A DNA stretch of 44,240 bases, taken from the NCBI GenBank assembly GCA_030730365.1, contig JANQVJ010000050.1, forward strand, positions 7,410-51,649, read 5' to 3'. Numbering within the stretch: the first letter of the stretch is position 1; each line of letters opens with the position of its first letter. This document shows positions 1 to 9,700 of the stretch, piece by piece. Origin of the DNA: Verrucomicrobiales bacterium. Its GTDB lineage: Bacteria > Verrucomicrobiota > Verrucomicrobiia > Verrucomicrobiales > DEV007. The position numbers and the translations under genes were made by a program. The notes beneath the pieces were generated by a model. It was not told where the DNA came from, ran no database searches, and worked only from the letters and a program-made list of their open reading frames with translations.

Positions 1-24
1 GTTGTGCCTGTTGTGCCTGTTGTG
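1..24. repeat. 9-bp tandem repeat, about 2.7 copies
   Basis: The unit GTTGTGCCT occurs twice in full and then partly as GTTGTG, starting at the first base of the window, so the array may extend beyond it. Read in the frame of the overlapping CobW-like gene it encodes alternating Cys-Ala-Cys triplets. It lies where CobW-type GTPases carry their CxCC metal-binding motif. Confidence 0.8.
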
Positions 25-337
25 ACAGTCTCGAGTCCCTCGTGGAACTCTGTCTCGCCGCGCAAAAGAGCGAGGGCGACGCGCTCTTCATCGAGTTGAA
101 CGGCACCGCTGATCCGCTGCCGCTCCTCGAGACCTTTACTCTGCTCGATAAGAAGATGCCCTTTCCCATCGCTTCACCGGTTGCCAGATCCCGCTGCCGG
201 GTCGCTATCGCACGATAGAGGTGATCCGCTTTCTCGAGGCGCTCCCCGGCGAAGTTGAGCGTGCCCGGAAAATGCTCGACCCGGAACGTCCTCTCTCGCG
301 GGACGGAAGCGGCATCGCGCTCCCTGTGCTTGCATGA
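1..337 (+). pseudogene. CobW/G3E-family GTPase remnant, 5' cut by window edge, internally deleted and frameshifted
   Basis: Positions 3-218 form one open frame starting with a Cys-rich CACCACC stretch, followed by a segment ending FIELNGTADPLPLLE. This matches the CxCC motif and the E-x-x-G-x-A-D-P segment of CobW-type metal-chaperone GTPases. That frame stops at 216-218. From about 152 to 337 a different frame reads HRFTGCQIPLP and then a segment ending ALPGEVERARKML, which resembles the start of the CobW C-terminal domain. The roughly 100 or more residues normally between these parts are missing, so the gene looks like a deletion joined out of frame. The second frame ends with TGA in an ATGA overlap with the next gene, which suggests it was once the translated 3' end. 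The P-loop half lies outside the window. Misassembly is an alternative. The family call for the first part is fairly secure; for the second it is an inference. Confidence 0.55.
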
Positions 338-1446
338 CTTCGACCTCTGCGCGAAGTCTGTCGCGCATGACCACCTCTTCGCCCGACGATTCTTCCGCTC
401 CACTGCAGTCCCGGCTCGTTCGTCTGCCCAAGCTCTTCGACGGCATCGCCGAGGAGCTTGTCGCCTGCTTCGGTGCGGTCTCGAGCACGAGACTGGGCCG
501 CGACTACGATCTCATCCGCACCGTGACGCCAGAAAGGGTAGCGGAGTCAGAAGCCTCTCTCTACGTGCGGTGGCAGATCCCGATGGATCACACCTGGCCC
601 TGTCAGCCGCGAAAGATGGAGGGCTTTATCGAAAAGGCGGCGCAAACTCTGCAGCGAAAATTCGCGGACCGCAAACCGCAGGGCATCTTCATCGGGACGC
701 TCCATCCCACCTCGCCCGATCGCTACTTTAAAACCCTTGCCTCGAATTTGCGGGGACGTGTCCTCCAGCTCTTCCCGAATCTCCCTGTCGGAGCCGTGGA
801 GGATCAGGACCCGCTCATCGAGACGCTTTTCTGCCTCGTCGGGAAAGAGGGGCTCTACTGCGGCATGGCAACACCCCGTTCGGCGAACGGCTTTTATCCT
901 GGGGGCAGCAAGTATATCGATCAGGACGCCCCCGATACCATCAGCCGCGCCGGGGCCAAGATCGCCGAGGCCCTGCATTACCTGCGGCTCCATCGTCCCG
1001 CCCTGCCCGAAGGCGCGCAATGGCTGGAACTCGGGGCCTGTCCCGGCGGCATGACGTCGGAGCTCCTCGCGCGCAGGCAGCGCGTCACCGCGATCGACCG
1101 TTCTCCGCTCGATCCCAGACTGAACGGCCGCCCCGGCCTGAAATTTGTCCTCGCCGATGTCTCCGATTTTCCGGTCGGGACGCGAGGGCACTACGATGCC
1201 CTTCTCTGCGACATGAACGGTCCGCCCGAAGACTCGATCGCTCAGGTCATCCGGCTTTCGCCTTCGTTGAAAAAAGGAGGGCTCGTCGTTTTCACCCTGA
1301 AAGTGCCGCGGATTGAGACGGTCGACGGTCCGCTCGCCTGGTATAGTCTCATTCTCAGGACGGCGGAGAAGGCGGGGCTGCGTCTCCTCGCAAAGACGCA
1401 CCTCACTTACAACCGTCACGAGTTCACCCTTTTCTTCGAGACCTGA
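334..1446 (+). CDS. RlmM/FtsJ-like S-adenosylmethionine-dependent RNA 2'-O-methyltransferase
   Basis: A 370-residue protein with a C-terminal Rossmann methyltransferase domain. The SAM-binding motif is LELGACPGGM at residues 231-240. A K-D-K-E type catalytic set is suggested by D293 in LLCDM, K323 in FTLKVP and E363 in RHEFT. The N-terminal half is THUMP-like, and the segment around CGMATPRSANG resembles the same region of RlmM, which methylates C2498 of 23S rRNA. Its length is close to that of Escherichia coli RlmM (about 366 residues). I therefore infer an rRNA 2'-O-methyltransferase, but the exact nucleotide cannot be read from sequence. The ATG at 334 overlaps the upstream stop as ATGA, which favours this start. 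The gene converges on alaS with one base between the stops. Confidence 0.8.
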   Translation: MTSTSARSLSRMTTSSPDDSSAPLQSRLVRLPKLFDGIAEELVACFGAVSSTRLGRDYDLIRTVTPERVAESEASLYVRWQIPMDHTWPCQPRKMEGFIEKAAQTLQRKFADRKPQGIFIGTLHPTSPDRYFKTLASNLRGRVLQLFPNLPVGAVEDQDPLIETLFCLVGKEGLYCGMATPRSANGFYPGGSKYIDQDAPDTISRAGAKIAEALHYLRLHRPALPEGAQWLELGACPGGMTSELLARRQRVTAIDRSPLDPRLNGRPGLKFVLADVSDFPVGTRGHYDALLCDMNGPPEDSIAQVIRLSPSLKKGGLVVFTLKVPRIETVDGPLAWYSLILRTAEKAGLRLLAKTHLTYNRHEFTLFFET

Positions 1447-1447
1447 G

Positions 1448-4276
1448 TTACGCGAGCAATTCCTTCGCCTTCGCGAGGATCGCCTCGGCTTCGGACGCAC
1501 CGCCCGGTGCGGCACCGCGTGCCATTTCGGGTTTGCCGCCGCCCTTGCCTCCCGCGACGGCGAGGGATTCACGGACGATGTCGCCCGCTTTGAAACGGCT
1601 TGCCACATCGGGATGGACGAGCACGCCGAGATGGACCGATCCATCGGCGACCACGGCCATGGCGACCGCTCCGCGGAAATGACGCGACTTTATCGCGTTC
1701 ATTGCCTCCTGGAGCAGTTCGGCCGAGTCCCCGGGGAGCAGTCCCGCCCAGGTCTCGCCTTTGTAGCCGGTGAAAGTCTCCTCGCACCACTGAGAGGCGA
1801 TTCCGGCGGCGGCGCCGGCCGAGGCTTTCCTGACCGATTTTTCCGCCTGGACGGCGGCGGCACGGATCGCGTCACGATGGGCTTCGAATTGTTTGAGGTG
1901 AACGTTCGCACCGGGGAGATCGCTCGAGGAGAGCGATTTTTCGATGATCTTGTAGAGGTTGTCGACCTCCTCGAGCTCGACATAGGATTTACCGAGAGCC
2001 TTCAGTTTTGCGTTAGCCGCGGCGAGCTTTTCCGCGGCATCGGCGAAGTCGCTTTCAATGGCGGTGGCTTCTTCGGCAATGAGCGCGGCGGCGGCGTCTC
2101 CGCAGACCGCCTCGATCCGGCGAATCCCGGCAGCGACGGCGCCCTCACTTTTGATTTTGAAAAATCCGATCTCACCGGTCGAGGCGACGTGAGTCCCGCC
2201 GCAGAGTTCCATCGAGTAACCGTCGAAGGCTCCGCTCTTGCCGCCGATCTGGACGACGCGGACTTTGTCCCCGTATTTGTCCCCGAAGAACTGCATCACT
2301 TCGGGGTGGTTCTTCACCTCGGCATGGGGCACCTCGAGGACAGTGACCTTGTCGTTCGAAAGGATGCAGCCGTTCACCTCGGCCTCGATGCGGTGGAGCT
2401 TGTCGGTGTCGAGCGCGGAAGAGTTGAAGTCAAAGCGGAGCCGGTCAGGAGCGACGAGCGAGCCCTGCTGGGTCGCGTCAGGGTTCACGAGCTGATGGAG
2501 CGCCCAGTGGAAAAGGTGGGTCGCGGTATGGTGCTGTTCGATGCCGCGGCGACGGGTCGTGTCCACCTTGAGCGTTACCGTTGTGGTGTCTTTGTCAGGG
2601 ATCTTTGCGAGCTGGAGCACGGTCGCCTCGCCCACGCCGAGGACGGAGATGACGGGGATGCTTTCGCCGCCTGCGATGAGGACGCCGGTGTCGCCCTGCT
2701 GTCCGCCCTTTTCGATGTAGAAGGGGCTGAGGTCCACGATCGCAAAGATACCGCTGCCGTTGTCGATCCAGGTCACGACTTCAGCCTCGGTCTCATCCTT
2801 TTCATAACCGACGAACTCGGTCTTCACGTTCGTCTCGATCGAGACAGCTTCGATGATGGCGGTGGTGCGGCCTTCCGCTCCGGTGCTCTTGTGGGCATCG
2901 ACGAGACGGGCGACTTCGTCCTGATCGGTCGTGAGGGAGCGCTCGTCGAGGAGGAGCTGGGTCAGGTCGGTGGGAAAGCCGAAGGTCTCCCAGAGTTTCA
3001 CGACGGTGTCGGCGGGGAATTTGGCCCCCTCGGTAACCTTCGCGGCGGCGTCGTCGAACAGCTTCAGTCCGCGGTCGAGGGTGCGGTTGAACTGCTCTTC
3101 CTCGGCCTTGAGGACGGCGGTGATTTTCTCCTGCCGGGTCGCGAGTTCGGGGAAGACGTCGCCGAACTCCGCGACGAGCACGGGGACGAGCTGGTGGAGG
3201 AAAGGGTTAGTGGCGTCGAAGCCGAGGATACGGCCGAAGCGCACCGCGCGTCGCAGGATGTTGCGAATGACGTAGTTGCGACCGCCGTTGCCGGGCTCGA
3301 TCCCGTCGGCGATGGAAAAGCTGACGGTGCGGATGTGGTCACCGATAACGCGGAAAGCGATGTCGATTTGCTCCTGCTCGGTGAGGCTGTGGCGTTTTCC
3401 GCCCTCGGGCACCGTCGAGGTGTAGGTCTTGCCGGTGAGGGCCGAAAGCTTCGCGAAAATCGGGGTGAAGACGTCGGTGTCGTAGTTCGAGGCGAGACGC
3501 GAGAAATCGGTGAACCCTTTCGTGCCTTGGATCGTGGCACAGGCGCGCTCGAAGCCCATCCCCGTGTCGACGTGGCAGGCCGGAAGAGGGCGGAAGGTGC
3601 CGTCCTCGTTCGCATTGAACTGGATGAAGACGAGGTTCCAGATCTCGATGCAGCGGGCGTCGCTGCCGTTGACGAGACTGCCTTTGGTGTCGCCTTCGGG
3701 GGTGAGGTCGATATGGATCTCCGAACAGGGACCGCAGGGGCCGGTCTCGCCCATCATCCAGAAGTTGTCCTTGCGGTTGCCGTTCACGATGTGGATGGCC
3801 GGATCGAGGCCCGCCTTTTTAAAGATCGCCGCCCAGAGATCGTAGGCCTCCTGATCGAACTCGGACGGATCGCCCTCGGACGGAGCATAGACCGTCGCAT
3901 AAAGACGATTCGCGGGGAGACCCCAGCGCTCCGTGAGCAACTCCCAGGCCCAGTTGATCGCCTCGGCCTTGAAGTAGTTGCCGAAGCTCCAGTTTCCCAG
4001 CATCTCGAAGAGAGTGTGGTGGTAAGTGTCGTAGCCGACATCCTCGAGGTCGTTGTGTTTGCCTCCGGCGCGGATGCACTTCTGCGTATCGGCCGCGCGC
4101 GGCGGGTCATAGGGAGCGGCCTCGGTGCCGAGGAAATACGGAATAAACTGGTTCATCCCCGCGTTGGTAAACAACAGGTTGGGGGATGTCGGCATGAGGG
4201 AGGCAGAGGGCACAATGGTGTGCTGTTTTTCTTCGAAAAAATCGAGGAAGGACTGCCGGATTTCGCGTGAGGTCAT
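1448..4276 (-). CDS. alaS: Alanyl-tRNA synthetase
   Basis: A 942-residue class II synthetase that charges tRNA-Ala in the cytoplasm. The order of parts is complete: N-terminal aminoacylation domain (FTNAGMNQF, the DTYHHTLFEMLGNWSFG segment and GTHTDTG-like CHVDTGMGFER), the editing domain with zinc ligands HTATH at 583-587 and CGGTH at 692-696, and a C-terminal C-Ala domain with a Gly-rich GGKGGGKPEMARG stretch. The start MTSREIRQSF is the usual one for AlaS. It lies downstream of lysA on the same strand, separated by 268 bases with several potential hairpins. A very long antisense frame (985 codons) covers the same region and is a codon-bias shadow. Confidence 0.98.
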   Translation of the reverse strand: MTSREIRQSFLDFFEEKQHTIVPSASLMPTSPNLLFTNAGMNQFIPYFLGTEAAPYDPPRAADTQKCIRAGGKHNDLEDVGYDTYHHTLFEMLGNWSFGNYFKAEAINWAWELLTERWGLPANRLYATVYAPSEGDPSEFDQEAYDLWAAIFKKAGLDPAIHIVNGNRKDNFWMMGETGPCGPCSEIHIDLTPEGDTKGSLVNGSDARCIEIWNLVFIQFNANEDGTFRPLPACHVDTGMGFERACATIQGTKGFTDFSRLASNYDTDVFTPIFAKLSALTGKTYTSTVPEGGKRHSLTEQEQIDIAFRVIGDHIRTVSFSIADGIEPGNGGRNYVIRNILRRAVRFGRILGFDATNPFLHQLVPVLVAEFGDVFPELATRQEKITAVLKAEEEQFNRTLDRGLKLFDDAAAKVTEGAKFPADTVVKLWETFGFPTDLTQLLLDERSLTTDQDEVARLVDAHKSTGAEGRTTAIIEAVSIETNVKTEFVGYEKDETEAEVVTWIDNGSGIFAIVDLSPFYIEKGGQQGDTGVLIAGGESIPVISVLGVGEATVLQLAKIPDKDTTTVTLKVDTTRRRGIEQHHTATHLFHWALHQLVNPDATQQGSLVAPDRLRFDFNSSALDTDKLHRIEAEVNGCILSNDKVTVLEVPHAEVKNHPEVMQFFGDKYGDKVRVVQIGGKSGAFDGYSMELCGGTHVASTGEIGFFKIKSEGAVAAGIRRIEAVCGDAAAALIAEEATAIESDFADAAEKLAAANAKLKALGKSYVELEEVDNLYKIIEKSLSSSDLPGANVHLKQFEAHRDAIRAAAVQAEKSVRKASAGAAAGIASQWCEETFTGYKGETWAGLLPGDSAELLQEAMNAIKSRHFRGAVAMAVVADGSVHLGVLVHPDVASRFKAGDIVRESLAVAGGKGGGKPEMARGAAPGGASEAEAILAKAKELLA

Positions 4277-4544
4277 AGCGCGGGGAGCTTAGCGCGCCCT
4301 TGCCGAGGCGCAAGTGGCAAGGGCAGGGGCGTTGGAAGACCTGCCAAATAGGAAAGAAGCCGATCGCCCGAGCGCCATTCAACGACCGTGAGATGGTCAG
4401 GCTACAAAGTGGCGGGAAAAGGGTCGACCGCAAGGTCGGGAGAAGTCGACGCGGAAGTGAAAGCCGAACCCGTCGGGAATCAGATCTCCCGTCGCCGCCT
4501 GGAAGCAGGTTACTCTTTTCCCCGAGCAGTTTCCGGCCATCCGC
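4277..4544 (-). other. Intergenic gap lysA-alaS with several small hairpins, possible alaS leader
   Basis: No convincing gene is present. Perfect inverted repeats are CCCTTGCC/GGCAAGGG at 4297-4304 and 4316-4323 (11-base loop), CGACC/GGTCG at 4425-4429 and 4434-4438 (4-base loop) and CGGGA/TCCCG at 4474-4478 and 4487-4491 (8-base loop). The first lies 20 to 47 bases before the alaS start codon. None is followed by a T tract on the minus strand. This could be a structured leader or chance in GC-rich DNA. Confidence 0.3.
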
Positions 4545-5834
4545 TCAACCCGCTACCGCTTCGCCCGCGATGATGTCGTCATAGGTCTGGCGTTTCCTTA
4601 CGACCCTTGCCTGATCACCGTCGACGAGGATCTCGGCTGGGAGGGGGCGCGAGTTGTAATTCGACGCCATCGCAAAGCCGTAGGCCCCCGCACTGAGCAG
4701 AGCGATACGGTCGCCCGCGTCAAGCAAAGGCAGTTCACGATTCTGGGCAAAGAAATCACCGCTCTCACAGACCGGCCCGACGATGTCGACGACCTCGGTT
4801 TTTTCCGAGAGCGGCTCCTTGAGTGGAGCAACCTCATGATGTCCTTCGTAAAGAGCGGGACGGATGAGGTCGTTCATGCCTGCGTCGACGATCTTGAAAG
4901 TCTTGGCCGCGCCCCGCTTTTCATAGAGCACCTCGGTGATGAGGACGCCGGCATTGCCCACCATGAAACGGCCTGGCTCAAGGATGATTTTCAGGCCTAG
5001 CGGCTTCAGCAACGGGACGAGTTTTTCGGCATATTCCTCGATTGTGAGAGGTGTCTCCTCGTGACGATCCCACCAGTCGAGATGACCACTGGCGAGACTA
5101 TCCTGATAAACGATTCCGATGCCGCCGCCGATGCTGAAAAACTCGATGTCATAAGTCGCTCTGAGCTCCTCGACAAAGGGGAGCACCTTCTGCACGGCCT
5201 CGACGAAGGGATTCACCGAGGTCAGCTGGGACCCGATGTGCATTTGGAGACCGCGGATCTTCACATGCGGCAGCGTCGCCGCGCGAGCATAGGCTTCGCG
5301 GATCGTGGAGAAATCGATTCCGAATTTGTTCTCGCTCTTGCCTGTGGAGATGTATTTGTGGGTCTTTGCATCGACATTGGGATTCACCCGCAGGGCGATC
5401 GGGGCGATCATGCCGAGGCTACCGGCGACTTCATTAATAAAGGCTACTTCGGCCTCGCTTTCAGCGTTGAAAGAGTAGATCCCTTTTCGAAGGCCCGCGA
5501 CGATCTCGGCCTTCGTCTTGCCGACACCGGCAAAAGTGCATTTGCCCGGGTCGCCTCCTGCCTTTTCGACCCGGAAAAGTTCCCCTTCGGAGACGATGTC
5601 AAAACCAGCGCCCTCTTTTGCTAGAAGATTGAGAATCGCGAGATTCGAGTTTGCCTTCGTCGCGTAGCAGATGCGGCAGTCGAGCTCGCTCATCGAGGCG
5701 GCGAGGCGACGGTAATGATCGAGGATCGTCGCTTTGCTGTAGACGTAGAGAGGTGTGCCGTGGGTCGCGGCTAGAGCGTCGAGGTCCACTCCCTCGCAAT
5801 GGAGCGAGCCGTTCGCGTAGTGAAAAGAATGCAT
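4545..5834 (-). CDS. lysA: Diaminopimelate decarboxylase
   Basis: A 429-residue fold-type III PLP enzyme that converts meso-diaminopimelate to L-lysine, the last step of the DAP pathway. The Schiff-base lysine is K60 in CYATKANSN. Other family signatures are HIGSQL, the glycine-rich GGGIGI phosphate-binding segment, EPGR, the substrate-binding CESGDFFA (Cys-Glu pair) and the C-terminal AYGFAMASNYNSRPLP. Its length fits the family (about 415-430). The ATG at 5834 gives a normal N-terminus. It follows sufU on the same strand after 51 bases. That gap holds a 7-bp inverted repeat ATAGAGG/CCTCTAT with a long loop and the palindrome AAGCGCTT. Co-transcription with sufU is plausible but not proven. 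Confidence 0.96.
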   Translation of the reverse strand: MHSFHYANGSLHCEGVDLDALAATHGTPLYVYSKATILDHYRRLAASMSELDCRICYATKANSNLAILNLLAKEGAGFDIVSEGELFRVEKAGGDPGKCTFAGVGKTKAEIVAGLRKGIYSFNAESEAEVAFINEVAGSLGMIAPIALRVNPNVDAKTHKYISTGKSENKFGIDFSTIREAYARAATLPHVKIRGLQMHIGSQLTSVNPFVEAVQKVLPFVEELRATYDIEFFSIGGGIGIVYQDSLASGHLDWWDRHEETPLTIEEYAEKLVPLLKPLGLKIILEPGRFMVGNAGVLITEVLYEKRGAAKTFKIVDAGMNDLIRPALYEGHHEVAPLKEPLSEKTEVVDIVGPVCESGDFFAQNRELPLLDAGDRIALLSAGAYGFAMASNYNSRPLPAEILVDGDQARVVRKRQTYDDIIAGEAVAG

Positions 5835-5885
5835 GGGCGCGAAGATAGAGGTTAAATTGCGGAGGGCAAGCGCTTCGCGGTGCCT

Positions 5886-6335
5886 CTATTCCGTCGAAAT
5901 CCGCGTCTCGTTCTTTAGCGCGGCCGCGAGGGTGTGCCAGGCGAGGGTGGCGCATTTGACCCGTGCGGGGAATTTGCGCACGCCGAGCAGGGCGGCGAGT
6001 TCGCCTAGGTCGAAAGGATCCACGATCGGATCTTCCCTCGCCGTGAGCATTTCCACGACTTCATCGATTTTCGCGTCGAGGTCCGCTCCGCTGAGCCCCT
6101 TGATCGCCTCGGTCATGATTGATGCCGAGGCCCGCGAGATGGCACAGCCCTCGCCGGTGAACTTGACCGCATCGACGAGCGGGCCGGACTGTTGCACGAA
6201 GATTTTGAGCCGGTCACCGCAGAGGGGATTGTAGCCCTCTGCTACGTGGCTGTGCGGATCGAGTTCGCCCTCGTTGCGAGGGCGCTTGTTGTGACTCAGG
6301 ATGATTTCCTGGTAAAGGTCTTCGAGATTGTCCAT
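5886..6335 (-). CDS. sufU: SufU-type iron-sulfur cluster assembly protein
   Basis: A 149-residue NifU_N-domain protein if translation starts at the ATG at 6335 (MDNLEDLYQEII). The three conserved cysteines and the aspartate are present: C39 and D41 in NPLCGD, C64 in GEGCAIS and C128 in VKCATLAW. The spacing matches Bacillus subtilis SufU (C41, D43, C66, C128), which binds zinc and accepts sulfur from SufS. An upstream in-frame ATG at 6377 would add 14 residues not typical of the family, so I prefer the inner start. No clear Shine-Dalgarno supports either. No sufS, sufB, sufC or sufD gene is in the window, so it is separated from the usual operon here. A tRNA-Leu gene lies upstream on the same strand. 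Confidence 0.93.
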   Translation of the reverse strand: MDNLEDLYQEIILSHNKRPRNEGELDPHSHVAEGYNPLCGDRLKIFVQQSGPLVDAVKFTGEGCAISRASASIMTEAIKGLSGADLDAKIDEVVEMLTAREDPIVDPFDLGELAALLGVRKFPARVKCATLAWHTLAAALKNETRISTE

Positions 6336-6459
6336 CGTGGTAAGAGATACGACCGAAAGAGCGGCTCCGGGACTCATGATGGCCAGGTGCGGAACTGACC
6401 TTCGTTGCTTTGGTCAGAGCACATGGCCACATAGGCAGTTGCCCGTGCCCCGCGAGCGA

Positions 6460-6541
6460 TACCGGGAACAGGACTCGAACCTGCACACCTTACGGCACTT
6501 GATCCTAAGTCAAGCGTGTCTACCAATTCCACCACCCCGGC
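6460..6541 (-). tRNA. tRNA-Leu (UAG anticodon)
   Basis: On the minus strand an 82-base cloverleaf can be drawn: acceptor GCCGGGG pairing with TCCCGGT (G-U at both ends), D-loop GAATTGGTAGA, anticodon stem CTTGA/TCAAG with loop CTTAGGA (anticodon TAG, leucine), a long class II variable arm as expected for leucine, and a T-arm with loop TTCGAGT. The discriminator base is A and CCA is not encoded. It lies just upstream of sufU on the same strand. Confidence 0.95.
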
Positions 6542-6795
6542 CTTTCGCGGACGCTAAGTTGCCACCGCCCGCCAAGAAGACAAGCCGCGAGGTGAGCGAT
6601 TTCCCGAATTCACAAGGCTAAGGCGCCCTCAATAAAGGGCCAGGCCCTATATAATTTGCCGATTTTTAAAGATTGCTGAGCTTACTCATGAGTTGCTTTG
6701 TTCTACTTTGAAGCTGAATTTTATTTTATCATTGCATTTGAGAAAAGGGATGGGGCATTTGAATTCGGACGGATCGGGTTTACTACTTCGACCCC
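6542..6795. promoter_or_regulatory. Divergent intergenic region between tRNA-Leu and the SNF2 helicase gene
   Basis: No gene is seen. The helicase-proximal half is AT-rich compared with the GC-rich surroundings. A TATAAT hexamer at 6650-6655 could be a -10 element for rightward transcription, but no good -35 lies 16-18 bases upstream. The perfect 13-bp palindrome AGGGCCAGGCCCT at 6636-6648 abuts it, and GCCCT/AGGGC (6625-6629 and 6636-6640) forms a small hairpin. An operator over a promoter is possible. Confidence 0.3.
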
Positions 6796-9700
6796 ATGAG
6801 CCAGCCCGTAGCCCTCAGCCGACAGTTTCTTTCCGATACCGGCGGATGGAAGGAGATGAAGGAAGCCCGGGCGATCCACGCGGCGGGCCGGGTTTCGGAG
6901 GCCACTTACAGTTACGGAATTATCGAGGGGCTTGTGCGGGAGGGGAGCAGGTCGCTGAAAGTGCGACTGGAGATCCGGTCACCCACGGATGTGGTGAATC
7001 ACTGTCCCTGCTTCCGTGCCCGTCGCGACGGCATTATCTGCGCACATGCCCTCGCGACGGGTTTGGAGGTGCTGGAACCGACGGAGCAAAAAGCGGGTGC
7101 GAGTGAGCCGCGGATCACGGCGAAGACGGCGGGAGCCCCCCCCAGGGTGGAACCCTGCCCCGACTGGCCGCGCCTGACGGAACTGGCCGATGATGAGGCG
7201 ACTCCCGCGAGACTCTTTCTCGTGGTCGCGCCGAACCTAGCGGCGGCGTGGGAAAAAGGCCGTCTCACCGTCGGGGTCGAAGTCGCGATTGAGGGGGAAC
7301 GACAGCTTCTCAAAGCGGTCCCTGCCTCGACGACTTTGTTTCTCGATACGGGTGACGCCTTTCTTTACCGGGCGCTACAGCAACTCTCCCCGATGGAGGT
7401 GCCGGGGATGCTGCTGATCGCGGCCGAGGCTTTTTCACAACTCCTCGCCACGGTCCCGGGGCATCCGGGGATAACGCTGGGAAAAAATGAGCCACTCCAC
7501 ATTTCGCCGCGTCCCCTGCGCCCCTTTCTGCGCCGACAAAAGGGCCTGCGTTTCCGGGTGGAATGGGCGGCGGGGCAGATCCCTCTCGCGGCTCCTTCGG
7601 GGAGTTGGGTCTTTGATGGGAAGAATCGGCTTCATCCGGTCGCTCACGGCCTCGGGCCTGAGGCAGAGGCGCTTCTCGGCGAGGGGCTCAGCCTGGCGGC
7701 GGGCGATTTTCCTTCCGTTTTTCTGCAATGGCAGGACCATTTTGACACGACTGGCATTGCCCTGACACGCCCCCGGCCCGAGGTGAGGCTGGAACTCGAG
7801 GGCTCGCTCAATCATCTCGATGCCGATCTCTCGTTCGTCTACGGAGGCGAGGTCATCGTGGCGGCAGAGGGTAGACTTCCCGTCCGGGAAAAGGGTGATG
7901 TTCTTGAAGTCTCCGATCTTGCAGCGGAAAGCGCGGCGATTGCGGAGATCGAGACGGCGGGATTTGTCCGGCGAGGCGGAGGCGGCCGTTTTGTGCTGAA
8001 AGACAAGGCGGCGATCCTGCAATTTCTTGCGCACGGCTACCCGGTCTTTCAGCGGCGGTGGGAGACTCGCACCGGCGAGCGTTTCGATCACGTCCTCGCG
8101 CAGGTCGAGCCGATCACCACGCAAATGCATTTTCGCCCGGGCGGGGAGGACTGGTTTGCGATGGATATATCCTTCGGAACGCCTTCGGGCGAGTCGATCT
8201 CGCGGCAAGAGATCCAGCGGCTCCTGCAAATGGGGCAGGCGGGCAAGCCGATCACCGGCGGTCGCATCGCAGTGCTCGACACTGCCCTCGCGGCGAGTTT
8301 TGGCGAGATCATCAGCGACTGTGACCCGCAGCAGGTGCAGCCCGGAAGTTATCGCGTCGACCAGGCGCAGGCGGGCTACTTGCGCGAGACGGTGAATGAA
8401 CTCGGCTTCGGGGCCGACGGCACCCTTCCCTGGAAGTCGACGGGGGAGTCGGTCAGCTTTTACGATCTCTCTCCCGAACTTTCGGCGACCTTGCGACCCT
8501 ATCAGCGCATCGGAGTGGAGTGGATGCAGGGGCTTGCCTCGCAGGGCATGGGCGGCATCCTCGCCGATGATATGGGTCTGGGGAAAACGCTGCAGACCTT
8601 GTCCTTTCTTTACTCGGTCGGAGGATCGGCGCTGGTCGTCTGCCCATCGTCGCTGGTTCATAACTGGCTCGCGGAGGCGGAAAAATTTGTCCCTGATTTG
8701 AAGGCTGTTGCGATCGAGGGGCCTGATCGCGAAAAAATCCTCGCTGAGCACGGTGACGCCGACATCCTCGTAACGAGCTATGCGCTCCTTCGTCGCGACG
8801 AGGCCTGGTATGCGGAGCGGGAGTTCGATGTCGTTATCCTCGACGAAGCGCAGAATATTAAAAACCCCGAGGCACAGATTAGTCAGGCGGTGCACCGGCT
8901 CAAGGGCACTTATCGATTCGCCCTGACGGGGACGCCGATCGAGAACTCGGCGCAGGATCTCTGGTCCATCGCCCGTTTTGCCTTACCTGGCTATCTCGGG
9001 AGCCGTCAGAGTTTTGCGGAAAGATTCGTGAAACCGCTCGCGTTGTCGGAGCCTGCCGCGGGGGTGCGGGAGAGACTCTCGCGGCGCTTGCGTCCGGTCA
9101 TCCTGCGAAGGCTCAAGAGCGAAGTGGCGCGCGACTTGCCCGAAAAAATTGAGCAGATTGTCTTTTGCGATCTGAAACCGAAGCAGCGCGAAGTCTACGC
9201 AAAGCTGCTGCAGGAGAGCAAGACTTCGCTGCTCGAGGCGGAGGCCGGGCGTAAACGCATGCTCGCGCTCACTGCTCTGCTGCGCTTGCGCCAGACCTGT
9301 TGTGATCTGCGTTTGTTAGGGCTCCGCGAGCTCGCGGACGAGGATGCCTCGGTCAAGGCTGAGGTCCTCGCCGAGTTGCTTGATGAAGCCCTCGAGGGTG
9401 GTCATCGGGTCCTCGTCTTCAGCCAGTTTGTGGAGATGCTGCAGCTCATCGTGCCGCAGCTCGCGGCGAAGGAGATCGACTTTTGTTACCTCGACGGACA
9501 GACGCGGAACCGTGCCGATGTCGTGAAACGCTTTCAGACGAAAGACGTGCCGGTCTTTTTGATCAGTCTCAAGGCCGGCGGCGTCGGGCTCAACCTTACC
9601 GGGGCGGATACTGTCATTCACGTCGATCCGTGGTGGAACCCCGCCGTCGAGGCCCAGGCGACTGATCGGGCCCACCGGATCGGTCAGGACCGCGTCGTGA

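Noticed and set aside
1313-4270. A 985-codon plus-strand open frame opposite alaS
   Set aside because: It is the codon-bias shadow of the complete, motif-rich alaS gene. Its translation is low-complexity Gly/Val/Asp/Glu text with no family signature.
4277-4544. T-box riboswitch before alaS
   Set aside because: I found no T-box consensus segment or clear antiterminator; only small hairpins are present.
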